Shown here one piece after another: positions 1-5,806 of a stretch of DNA of 9,086 nt; positions within the stretch are counted from its first letter, which is position 1, and each line of letters starts with the position of its first letter. The position numbers were made by a program, and so were the translations under genes. The stretch comes from Candidatus Falkowbacteria bacterium LH_S3 (GTDB lineage: Bacteria; Patescibacteriota; Patescibacteriia; Patescibacteriales; JAGXOH01). Location: the NCBI GenBank assembly GCA_023659985.1, contig JAGXOH010000026.1, positions 1-9,086 on the forward strand. Direction: 5' to 3'. The notes beneath the pieces are model-generated. The model made no database searches and was not told where the DNA came from. It saw only the letters and a list, made by a program, of their open reading frames with translations.

Positions 1-165
1 GCTGACGGGATAATCCTTAGATCAGTTTTCAAATCCCTAACATTATTTAACTTTTCTATTGCGCTGTTGAATTATTTTTATTTTTTAACAGTGTAATCCA
101 CCCGTTCTTAGATAGTTCTATATTAAAATTGTATAGGACTTCTGGCACGGGAAAAGAATCTAATT

Positions 166-3100
166 ATGAGTAAATTAAGAAAAGGATTTATATCTTGCCT
201 AATGGTAATGACTGTCCTATCCATGAGCATGATTACCGCTCTCAGTCCTGCTAACGCAGCTACTGCTGAAGCCGGTGACTTGATCAAAATGGAAGGATTG
301 TCTTCTGTTTACTATTTAGGTCAAGATGGAGAAAGATATGTATTCCCTAACGAGGATACATATTTCTCTTGGTACAGTGATTTTTCCAGCGTAGTCACTA
401 TTCCCCAATCTGAGTTAGAATCCTATCCTTTGGGTTCTAATGTTAATGTCAGACCGGGTACTCAATTGGTAAAAATCACTACTGACCCAACAGTTTATGC
501 TGTTGAAAAAGGCGGTACTTTGAGAGCTATTCCTGATGAAGCTACTGCTGAAGCCTTATATGGTGAAAATTGGGCTAAAAGAGTAGTTGATGTTCCAGAT
601 GCCTTCTTTGTTAACTACACTATTGATGAAGGCAATGAAGTAAGCTCTGATGCTTATCCTCAAGGAACTGTGGTAAAACATGCTGATAGTTCTGAGAGTT
701 ATTACATCAAAGCCGATGGTGAAGCTCAACCTATCAAAGATGAAACTTCATTTAAAGCTAACATGTTCCAATGGGATTTTGTTGTTAACGCATCAGAAGA
801 TTATGAACTTCCCACACAAGGAGCTGAGATCGTATCTGCTAATGAAAATTTGATTGATGTTTCTGAGGGAACTTCAGCCGAGTCTGCTGGCACTGCTGGT
901 TCAGGTTTAAGTGTTTCTTTGGCTAGCGATACTCCTGCCAGTGCTACTATTCCAACAGGCGCTACTAAAGTAGCTTTTACTACTGTCAATTTAACAGCTT
1001 CAAACGATGGACCTGTTACAATTGATGATTTAACATTAACCAGAATTGGAGTTGGAGATGAGAATGAACTGGGAAAAGTTTATCTTTATGAGGGCATGAC
1101 AGAAGTTGAAGACGGTGAAAATATCTCAAATGATGATGTAGCTGAATTCAATAATGTTGATTATGTTGTTCCTGCAGGTGAAACTAAGGCTTTAACTGTT
1201 AGAGCTAACGTTACTGGTACAGATGATGGTGCAATTGGTAATCATGGTTTCTCAATTGATGAAGTTAGCGACATAGTTACAAATGGAGCTTCTGTGTCAG
1301 GAAGCTTTCCAGTTACGGGTAACTTAATGAGTTTAAGTTCAGTACGAGCCGGATCATTAACTTTTGATTTTGGTTCAATAAATAATTCTGTTAAAGTTGG
1401 TGAAGAACAAAAAGAAATGTCAGAATTTTCATTAAGAGCTGGTGACCAAGAAGATGTTGCTTTGCGACAGGCTACTTTAACTAATGAAGGTTCTGCTGAT
1501 ATGACTAATTTAGAAAACCTTAAGCTTTATGTAGACGGTGAGGTTGTTACTGAATTAGATTCAGCAAATACTGATGCTGTTACTTTAGCTTTTGACGAAC
1601 CATATATTATTGAACAAGGTGAAGAAGAAGTTTTCACTTTAAAAGCTGATGTTGTTGGTGGAGCTACTGAAGATGTTAGATTTGAATTAGACGAACTTGG
1701 AGATATTATTGGAACAGGCCAAGCTTATGGTTATTTAGTAGGAGTTGCAGCAGTTGGAGATGTAAATTCTAACGTTTTTGAAGTTTCAATTAAAACAGGT
1801 GAGTTAACAGTTATTGAAGCTGACTCTAATCCTAATGCTAAAGATGTAGCAAGAGGTGAAGAAGATGCAACTTCCTTGATTGCAGAGTTACAATCAAAAG
1901 ATGAAGCTTTAACTATTCAAGAGTTAGATGTTGATATCACTTTAAGCAACGAAAGTGGTGCTACTTCACTTGAGAATTATGTGGAAAACGTAACTCTATA
2001 CTTAGATGGTGAAAGAGTTGCTGGACCAGAAGATGTAACTTTTAATGGTACTACTACTAGTGCAACCGTAACTTTTGATGATTCAATTGAAGTTGACGGT
2101 ACTCATGAATTAGAGGTTCAAGCTGATTTCACAGACGCAGCCAGATATGGTGATTATATAATGGAAATCGTATCTGATAACATGGAAGTTGAGAATTCTT
2201 CTGGAGATTCAATCGATGACATCAACGGAACTGCGACAGGTAACCCTGTAACAGTAGATTCTCCAACACCTACTTTAATGAAAGATTCAACATATGGAGA
2301 TCAAGATGTGGTCTCTGGTGAAGAAATCTTGGTAGGTAGATACATTTTAGAAGCTGCTGATGCAGAAGCTTTAGAGATTGACAATTACCAAGTTGATATT
2401 GGTTTTGCTACAACTAGCACTTCAACAATTTTAGATTCAGGCGATGTAGAAGATTTAAGAGTTAATAATGAAGACTATATCACTAGTCCTGAAGATTCAA
2501 ATGACTTTTTAGTTGACGAAGAGTTAGCTGCAGGAGAAGAAAAAGTTGTTAATGTTTACTTAACAATTAGTGATGACGTCATTGATGACAACAATATAGA
2601 TTCTCAAGCTACAACCACTTTAAAGGTTAAAGGTCAAGGAAAAGTAAGTGGCGAGGACATTGAGAACATTCCTGAAGCTGAAGCTACTGCAGATGGTCAA
2701 ACAGTGACATTGAGAAGGGGTGAATTAACTGTTGCTGCAAATTCAGCTACACCTGAGGCTACAATTATGTTAGCTGAAAGTGAAGGAAATGATGTAGGTA
2801 AATGGGAATTCGCTGCAGCTAACGTAGGTTACACTATTTCTGAGGTAGAAATCACAGCTTACAATGATTTAGCTACAACTACCAACGAATCAGCTGTAAC
2901 TGGTATGACTTTTGGTAATGCTGTAGATAGCACACCTCAAAATGGAGAATTTGTATTTGACACCAATATTGAAGTAGCAAAAGACAATGATGTAAAAGTT
3001 ATGGCTACTGCTGATTTCAATGATATTGGTAACACTGCTTCTGGTGATGAGAATGTTCAGTTTGCTATTACCGGATACACAAAGAAGGCTAACAATAAAA

Positions 3101-3651
3101 ATGTTAAAACCGATGTTGATGATATTAGTTTTGCTACTGATGAGTTGATGGAGGTATATGACAGTAAAATTACTGTAAGCACTATTGCAGGTGATGCTAC
3201 TTCATTAGCTAATGTGGAGAATTATGTAGCTGAAGTAACCGTCGCAAATGATGGTGGTGCTAATGATTCTGATGCTATTTTGAAAGAGTTTGAAATAGAT
3301 GTAGATTCAAGTGACGCTGATGGTACTACAACAGTGTTATCTATTGACAATGCTGACCTAGTAGACAGTAATGATGAAACAGTAGCTAGTAGTACAACTG
3401 CAAGTTCAACTAGTAGTGGTGTAGTATATACATTTACACTTGATACAGCCGAAACTACTATTGCTAGCGGTCAATCAGAAACTTATAAAGTAATACTTGA
3501 GGTTTCTGGTGCTGAATCAGATGATTATGTGACAACTCAAATACTAAAAACAGGAGAAACAGAATTTAACTGGAGTGATGATAATACTAGTAGTATTGAT
3601 GGAAGTTTAGTTGACGAATTACCTTCTGATACTTACGAATTGATCAGATAA
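166..3651 (+). CDS. Large secreted S-layer-like surface protein, repeat-rich
   Basis: This 1161-residue protein is probably exported and displayed on the cell surface. A signal peptide is visible: basic MSKLRK, a hydrophobic core at about 8-26, and likely cleavage after Ala31 (SPANA/A). Three copies of an aromatic motif follow, at about 47-84 (VYYLGQDGERYVF), 109-147 (VYAVEKGGTLRAI) and 178-215 (YYIKADGEAQPI). The rest divides by eye into about six beta-rich modules of 140-170 residues, starting near 245, 396, 545, 700, 852 and 993. Several open with G-x-L-T-V/F and carry an LYVDGE/LYLDGE strand. The mature chain is very acidic, has no cysteine, and shows no transmembrane tail or LPXTG sorting signal. 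The only Cys (11) lies inside the signal peptide and does not form a lipobox. The ATG has no clear Shine-Dalgarno, only a weak GGGAAAAG. Similar N-terminal repeats are, to my knowledge, typical of CPR surface proteins; the S-layer role is inferred. Two terminator-like hairpins follow the stop, so it is probably transcribed alone. Confidence 0.82.
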   Translation: MSKLRKGFISCLMVMTVLSMSMITALSPANAATAEAGDLIKMEGLSSVYYLGQDGERYVFPNEDTYFSWYSDFSSVVTIPQSELESYPLGSNVNVRPGTQLVKITTDPTVYAVEKGGTLRAIPDEATAEALYGENWAKRVVDVPDAFFVNYTIDEGNEVSSDAYPQGTVVKHADSSESYYIKADGEAQPIKDETSFKANMFQWDFVVNASEDYELPTQGAEIVSANENLIDVSEGTSAESAGTAGSGLSVSLASDTPASATIPTGATKVAFTTVNLTASNDGPVTIDDLTLTRIGVGDENELGKVYLYEGMTEVEDGENISNDDVAEFNNVDYVVPAGETKALTVRANVTGTDDGAIGNHGFSIDEVSDIVTNGASVSGSFPVTGNLMSLSSVRAGSLTFDFGSINNSVKVGEEQKEMSEFSLRAGDQEDVALRQATLTNEGSADMTNLENLKLYVDGEVVTELDSANTDAVTLAFDEPYIIEQGEEEVFTLKADVVGGATEDVRFELDELGDIIGTGQAYGYLVGVAAVGDVNSNVFEVSIKTGELTVIEADSNPNAKDVARGEEDATSLIAELQSKDEALTIQELDVDITLSNESGATSLENYVENVTLYLDGERVAGPEDVTFNGTTTSATVTFDDSIEVDGTHELEVQADFTDAARYGDYIMEIVSDNMEVENSSGDSIDDINGTATGNPVTVDSPTPTLMKDSTYGDQDVVSGEEILVGRYILEAADAEALEIDNYQVDIGFATTSTSTILDSGDVEDLRVNNEDYITSPEDSNDFLVDEELAAGEEKVVNVYLTISDDVIDDNNIDSQATTTLKVKGQGKVSGEDIENIPEAEATADGQTVTLRRGELTVAANSATPEATIMLAESEGNDVGKWEFAAANVGYTISEVEITAYNDLATTTNESAVTGMTFGNAVDSTPQNGEFVFDTNIEVAKDNDVKVMATADFNDIGNTASGDENVQFAITGYTKKANNKNVKTDVDDISFATDELMEVYDSKITVSTIAGDATSLANVENYVAEVTVANDGGANDSDAILKEFEIDVDSSDADGTTTVLSIDNADLVDSNDETVASSTTASSTSSGVVYTFTLDTAETTIASGQSETYKVILEVSGAESDDYVTTQILKTGETEFNWSDDNTSSIDGSLVDELPSDTYELIR

Positions 3652-3685
3652 TCATTTTGCTAATAAGGTAGTTTAGTTACACATC

Positions 3686-3714
3686 AAAAACCCTGCCCAT
3701 TTGGGCGGGGTTTT
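3686..3714 (+). terminator. Rho-independent terminator of the surface protein gene
   Basis: CCCTGCCC (3691-3698) pairs with GGGCGGGG (3703-3710) over eight base pairs with one T-G wobble and an ATTT loop. The stem is extended by AAAA/TTTT and followed by TTTTGTTTTG. It begins 34 bases after the surface protein stop codon, so it should end that transcript. Confidence 0.92.
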
Positions 3715-3736
3715 GTTTTGCCCCTTATATCACCTG

Positions 3737-3777
3737 TCTAAACCCGTCATACTATAGTATGTCTGGTTTAGATTTTT
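3737..3777 (+). terminator. Long imperfect palindrome, probable second terminator
   Basis: Outer arms TCTAAACC (3737-3744) and GGTTTAGA (3765-3772) enclose a perfect 14-base palindrome CATACTATAGTATG (3748-3761), with two mismatched positions between them. The T-rich sequence ATTTTTAATTTTT follows directly, so on the + strand it can act as a back-up terminator. The inner palindrome could instead be a protein-binding site or a repeat-element end; the sequence alone does not decide. Confidence 0.5.
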
Positions 3778-3823
3778 AATTTTTCCAATTTCCAATAACA
3801 GAGCAATAAAGCAATAACTTTAA

Positions 3824-3851
3824 TTGACACCCAAATCTGCCTTGTTATAAT
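3824..3851 (+). promoter_or_regulatory. Near-consensus sigma-70-type promoter
   Basis: TTGACA (3824-3829) and TATAAT (3846-3851) both match consensus exactly and are separated by 16 bases. Transcription would start near 3858. No convincing coding region follows for over 570 bases, so the product would be an untranslated or very short-lived RNA running into the repeat region. Confidence 0.65.
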
Positions 3852-3975
3852 ATCTATATAAATAATTAAATTTTATTAAAATTCAAAACTTAAAACGCAA
3901 AGCGCAAAATCAAAAGTCAAAAGTCAAAACCAAAATTTGAATGAAATCCAAAATCCAAAATCCTAATGCCAAATT

Positions 3976-3994
3976 AGTCAAGCAAAGCTTGACT
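3976..3994. repeat. Perfect short hairpin in the spacer
   Basis: AGTCAAGC (3976-3983) and GCTTGACT (3987-3994) form a perfect 8-bp stem around an AAA loop. It lacks a following T-tract, so it is not a terminator on the + strand. It sits at the end of the A-rich half of the spacer. Its function is unknown. Confidence 0.5.
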
Positions 3995-4102
3995 GCTCAA
4001 CGCTGAACGCATAAAGAAGATATTAAGCCAGAAACCCATGGCATATAATTTATAACTTATAAGGTTACAACATTTGATATTTAGTCATTTATTCATTTGA
4101 CC

Positions 4103-4142
4103 TTCATTTGACATTTGAGCTTTGTCATTTGGATTTTATTAA
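4103..4142. repeat. 40-bp direct repeat, copy 1
   Basis: These 40 bases, beginning TTCATTTGACATTTGAGC and ending GGATTTTATTAA, recur without a mismatch at 4247-4286, 144 bases downstream. The sequence is AT-rich and non-coding. A related TTGTAGTTTTTAG duplication (4144-4156 and 4185-4197) and an 18-mer TTTTTAGCTTTAAGTTTT (4150-4167 and 4198-4215) lie between the copies. Confidence 0.85.
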
Positions 4143-4246
4143 ATTGTAGTTTTTAGCTTTAAGTTTTTAGCTTTTAATTTTAAGTTGTAGTTTTTAGTTT
4201 TTAGCTTTAAGTTTTGACATTTAATTTGTCATTTAGTCATTTGATA

Positions 4247-4286
4247 TTCATTTGACATTTGAGCTTTGTCATTTGGATTTTATTAA
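4247..4286. repeat. 40-bp direct repeat, copy 2
   Basis: This is identical over all 40 bases to 4103-4142. It ends one base before the TG that leads into the GC-rich hairpin at 4289-4311. It resembles the dispersed AT-rich spacer repeats often seen in CPR genomes, but whether it recurs elsewhere in this genome cannot be seen here. Confidence 0.85.
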
Positions 4287-4288
4287 GT

Positions 4289-4318
4289 GCTACGCTTCCC
4301 GGCGGCGTAGCTTCTTTT
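4289..4318 (+). terminator. Possible terminator at the end of the repeat spacer
   Basis: GCTACGC (4289-4295) pairs perfectly with GCGTAGC (4305-4311) around a 9-base GC-rich loop. TTCTTTT follows. It could end the RNA started at 3824-3851 and insulate the next promoter at 4391. The T-tract is interrupted, so this is moderate evidence only. Confidence 0.45.
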
Positions 4319-4390
4319 AAGGTATGAAATTTCTAAATTGCGCGAAGTATGACATTATCATGTTGCTATGACACACAAAAAATCAGGTGT

Positions 4391-4418
4391 TTGACAACAA
4401 ATGATGATATGCTATACT
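4391..4418 (+). promoter_or_regulatory. Extended -10 promoter of the attenuated cassette
   Basis: TTGACA (4391-4396) matches the -35 consensus. A 16-base spacer ends in TGC directly before TATACT (4413-4418), giving an extended -10 element. The predicted start, near 4425, lies only a few bases before the leader ATG at 4429. Two TATGACA words upstream (4348-4354 and 4367-4373, 19 bases apart) might be regulator half-sites. Confidence 0.7.
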
Positions 4419-4428
4419 TTTTTATAAT

Positions 4429-4527
4429 ATGAATATAAGCAAAGTCACCCAATTTAATATTATTATTGTAAATCTCGTTGTCTTGATTAGCGAGATTTTG
4501 GGTAGCCGTGGGTGGCTTAATGCTTAA
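4429..4527 (+). CDS. Putative leader peptide, branched-chain codon rich
   Basis: This is a 32-codon ORF starting MNISKVTQF and ending SRGWLNA. Residues 11-24 (IIIVNLVVLISEIL) contain eleven Ile, Val or Leu. Its codons overlap regions 1 and 2 of the attenuator, and the stop codon (4525-4527) sits just past region 2, as in the E. coli ilv-type leaders known to control operons by ribosome stalling. No Shine-Dalgarno precedes the ATG. With the predicted transcript start near 4425 it would have to be translated as a nearly leaderless message, which is the main weakness. It could also be a small hydrophobic membrane peptide, or an untranslated chance ORF in a structured RNA. The role is inferred from position and codon content. 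Confidence 0.42.
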   Translation: MNISKVTQFNIIIVNLVVLISEILGSRGWLNA

Positions 4528-4583
4528 AAATACATAAAAAATTTTTCAACATTAAACCACCTTAAAAACAAAGGTGGTTTTTT
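4442..4583 (+). promoter_or_regulatory. Transcription attenuator with three mutually exclusive helices
   Basis: Helix 1:2 pairs 4442-4451 (AAGTCACCCA) with 4509-4518 (TGGGTGGCTT), ten base pairs with one T-G wobble. Helix 2:3 pairs 4511-4522 (GGTGGCTTAATG) with 4550-4561 (CATTAAACCACC), eleven of twelve positions. Helix 3:4 pairs 4554-4563 with 4571-4580 and is the terminator. An additional hairpin, 4470-4477 with 4491-4498, nests inside the 1:2 loop. 1:2 and 3:4 can coexist (termination), whereas 2:3 excludes both (read-through). A ribosome stalled on leader codons of about 5-22 would mask region 1 and favour 2:3; one reaching the stop would mask region 2 and favour 3:4. This predicts induction of the downstream gene when charged branched-chain tRNA is scarce. 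A protein- or ligand-driven switch remains possible. Confidence 0.58.
4554..4583 (+). terminator. Attenuator terminator (helix 3:4)
   Basis: AAACCACCTT (4554-4563) and AAGGTGGTTT (4571-4580) form a perfect 10-bp stem with loop AAAAACA, followed by TTTGTTTTGTTCTTT. Lying between the promoter and the gene start at 4632, it can only let the gene be expressed if it is bypassed. Confidence 0.88.
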
Positions 4584-4618
4584 GTTTTGTTCTTTAAAAA
4601 CAATCAAAACAACCAAAC

Positions 4619-4634
4619 AAGGAGGGGACTTATG
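4619..4634 (+). promoter_or_regulatory. Strong Shine-Dalgarno setting the start at 4632
   Basis: AAGGAGG (4619-4625) lies six bases before ATG 4632. This excludes the in-frame upstream TTG at 4587, which sits in the terminator T-tract. A second AAAGGAGG (4678-4685) lies six bases before another in-frame ATG at 4692, so a protein 20 residues shorter could also be made. Confidence 0.85.
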
Positions 4635-5648
4635 GGGATTGAAGTACCTGATAGTAACCGTAACAATTTAGAATTTCAAAGGAGGATTGAAATGGAAAAG
4701 ATGCAGATTGGGAACTGGAAAATTAACGTAGGAGAGACAAAGGTTCTAGAAGAATCCCAAATTTCCTCTCTGGAGGAATTTATAGAAAGATGGGCTCTGA
4801 TAGAGACAGAAATCCGTCGTCGCAAGGACGCTATTTATAGTGCTGCGGTAGAAAGGTTGGATATTCCAACAATTCTTTGTCGGATTGATATGGCACCACT
4901 GTCTGGCACAGAGAAGAAGGTAGAAGAAAAAATCTATGAGATAGAATCTCAACCTGCAGGCATGGGAATAACAACAAAACTCGGATCTCTAGATTTCATA
5001 GTGAAAGAGATGTGGTCTTCATTAGGTCAAATCGGGATTAATGTTCCTTCTTCTCAAAGGTCACTCAAGGAGGAAGATCGCATTTTTGCCCATGCTATGG
5101 GATGGAAGTGGATAGAAAGTATTAATGATATTTATTCTCTTCCTTCTCTCCTCTGGATAAGGGGAAGAGGGGAAGAGTTAAGCTCTGAAATTTTGCAAAG
5201 AGCCCTTAGTCCAATTACTTCTCATCCTGATAAGACTTACTTATTAGGCATTGGGCTTGCTGAAACCATAGAGGATGTTGACAATCTTCCTTGGAAGGAA
5301 GGTTTTGTAGTTAAACCTCTTTATGGAACTGAATGTCACAATGTTCTTTTATGGGAGCCTGAGGAGAAGAAAAGAGAGACGTCTGGGATTCATACTCGGA
5401 CGAAAATTCAAAAAATTTTAAATGGAAAAGAAGAGAAGTTTATTGTTCAACCTTTTATTTTCCCCCAACAGGAGAAAATAGAGGAGGAAACAGGATGGAC
5501 GATTTGGCGGCTTTTCTTTGCATACGATGTATCAGGGAAAAGCTGGAAGTTCATGGGAGGCCTCTGGAATTGGAGACCTTGTCTTAAGATCCATGGTGCC
5601 TCAGATGCTAAAATAGGAGGACTAATCTCAAAGTCAAAAGCTGTATAG
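4632..5648 (+). CDS. ATP-grasp-like protein of unknown function
   Basis: The 338-residue product is predicted cytosolic: no signal peptide or membrane segment. Features suggest an ATP-grasp-type ligase with a pre-ATP-grasp half, recalling glutathionylspermidine-synthase-like proteins. They are CRID (83-86), YEIESQPAGMG (102-112, like substrate-loop EiN/E..P motifs), FVVKP (225-229, candidate ATP-binding Lys228), IVQPFIFPQ (271-279), WRLFF (292-296), a GG at 309-310, then WRP and HGASDAKIGG (321-330). The substrate is unknown and the family call is from motif resemblance only. Residues 40-105 are charged and helical in style. It has thirteen tryptophans, an unusual load. It is the only gene here with a consensus Shine-Dalgarno, and its codons are visibly less AT-rich than its neighbours, with more CTC/CTG/CTT leucine and CGT/CGG arginine. 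It lies alone between an attenuator and its own terminator, so it appears to be a single-gene unit regulated at transcription elongation. If the leader works as proposed, its product relates to amino-acid status, perhaps as an amino-acid or peptide ligase. Confidence 0.6.
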   Translation: MGIEVPDSNRNNLEFQRRIEMEKMQIGNWKINVGETKVLEESQISSLEEFIERWALIETEIRRRKDAIYSAAVERLDIPTILCRIDMAPLSGTEKKVEEKIYEIESQPAGMGITTKLGSLDFIVKEMWSSLGQIGINVPSSQRSLKEEDRIFAHAMGWKWIESINDIYSLPSLLWIRGRGEELSSEILQRALSPITSHPDKTYLLGIGLAETIEDVDNLPWKEGFVVKPLYGTECHNVLLWEPEEKKRETSGIHTRTKIQKILNGKEEKFIVQPFIFPQQEKIEEETGWTIWRLFFAYDVSGKSWKFMGGLWNWRPCLKIHGASDAKIGGLISKSKAV

Positions 5649-5674
5649 ACTAACTAAAATAGATAATGTTATTC

Positions 5675-5707
5675 AAAGGGTTAATTGGAAAAGTTAACCC
5701 TTTTTTT
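5675..5707 (+). terminator. Rho-independent terminator of the ATP-grasp-like gene
   Basis: AAAGGGTTAA (5675-5684) pairs perfectly with TTAACCCTTT (5694-5703), with a short A-rich loop and a seven-T run (5701-5707). It lies 26 bases after the stop codon and closes the cassette before the M20 gene. Confidence 0.92.
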
Positions 5708-5806
5708 AATCCTTATCAATTGCTATAGAGGTATAAGCAAGGCGTTTCCGAGAGAAGAGTGAGATTTTTCTTGCATTTTATTGATTTTTATCTTAAAGTA
5801 ATAAAT

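Larger units (their letters stand above)
3652..4390. other. Gene-free spacer with promoter, hairpins and low-complexity repeats
   Basis: I find no gene in this 739-base spacer. In order it holds two terminator-like hairpins, a consensus promoter, an A-rich half (about 3880-3965, words such as CAAAA and AATCC repeated), a short perfect hairpin, a T-rich half (about 4080-4286, words such as TTTAGCTTTAAG and CATTTGAC repeated), and a GC-rich hairpin. The A-rich and T-rich halves are roughly reverse-complementary in style, so an RNA across them could fold back imperfectly. The longest ORFs seen (for example 21 codons at 3941-4006) are repeat translations and are not supported. Confidence 0.7.

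Noticed and set aside
1..96. Frame open from base 1 to a TAA at 94-96, possibly the tail of an upstream gene
   Set aside because: Only 31 codons, hydrophobic and low-complexity in AT-rich DNA, with no recognisable motif; an open frame of this length is not surprising by chance. I see nothing else certain in 1-165, including no convincing promoter for the surface protein gene.
67..97. TTGAAT ... TGTAAT as a promoter for the surface protein gene
   Set aside because: The spacer is 19 bases and both boxes are imperfect; other TA-rich candidates nearer the ATG (119-137) lack a -35 box. Not enough to annotate.
196..198. Cys11 as a lipoprotein lipobox
   Set aside because: It sits too early inside the hydrophobic core and the preceding FIS does not fit the lipobox; the SPANA site at residue 31 fits signal peptidase I.
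3941..4006. 21-codon ORF starting MKSKIQNPN
   Set aside because: It is a translation of AATCC/CAAAA spacer repeats with no ribosome site; such ORFs appear wherever these repeats occur.
4324..4371. 15-codon ORF starting MKFLNCAK
   Set aside because: Too short, no promoter close upstream, and no conservation evidence.
4513..4515. Tryptophan codon in the leader ORF as evidence for a trp attenuator
   Set aside because: It is a single Trp codon inside region 2; a ribosome stalled there would block the antiterminator, the opposite of trp logic. The Ile/Val/Leu run is better placed.
4425..4590. Known structured RNA (T-box, SRP RNA, common riboswitch classes)
   Set aside because: I see no T-box TGG-N-ACC-type core, no SRP GGAA/AGCAG loop elements and no conserved riboswitch core I recognise; the competing helices plus ORF explain the region better.
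4587..4631. TTG start extending the ATP-grasp-like protein by 15 residues
   Set aside because: The TTG lies in the terminator T-tract with no Shine-Dalgarno, while ATG 4632 has an ideal one.
5759..5806. GTG start adding 16 hydrophobic residues to the M20 enzyme
   Set aside because: Family members start at about MTDIKQKL; the extension is too short for a membrane anchor and has no good ribosome site.
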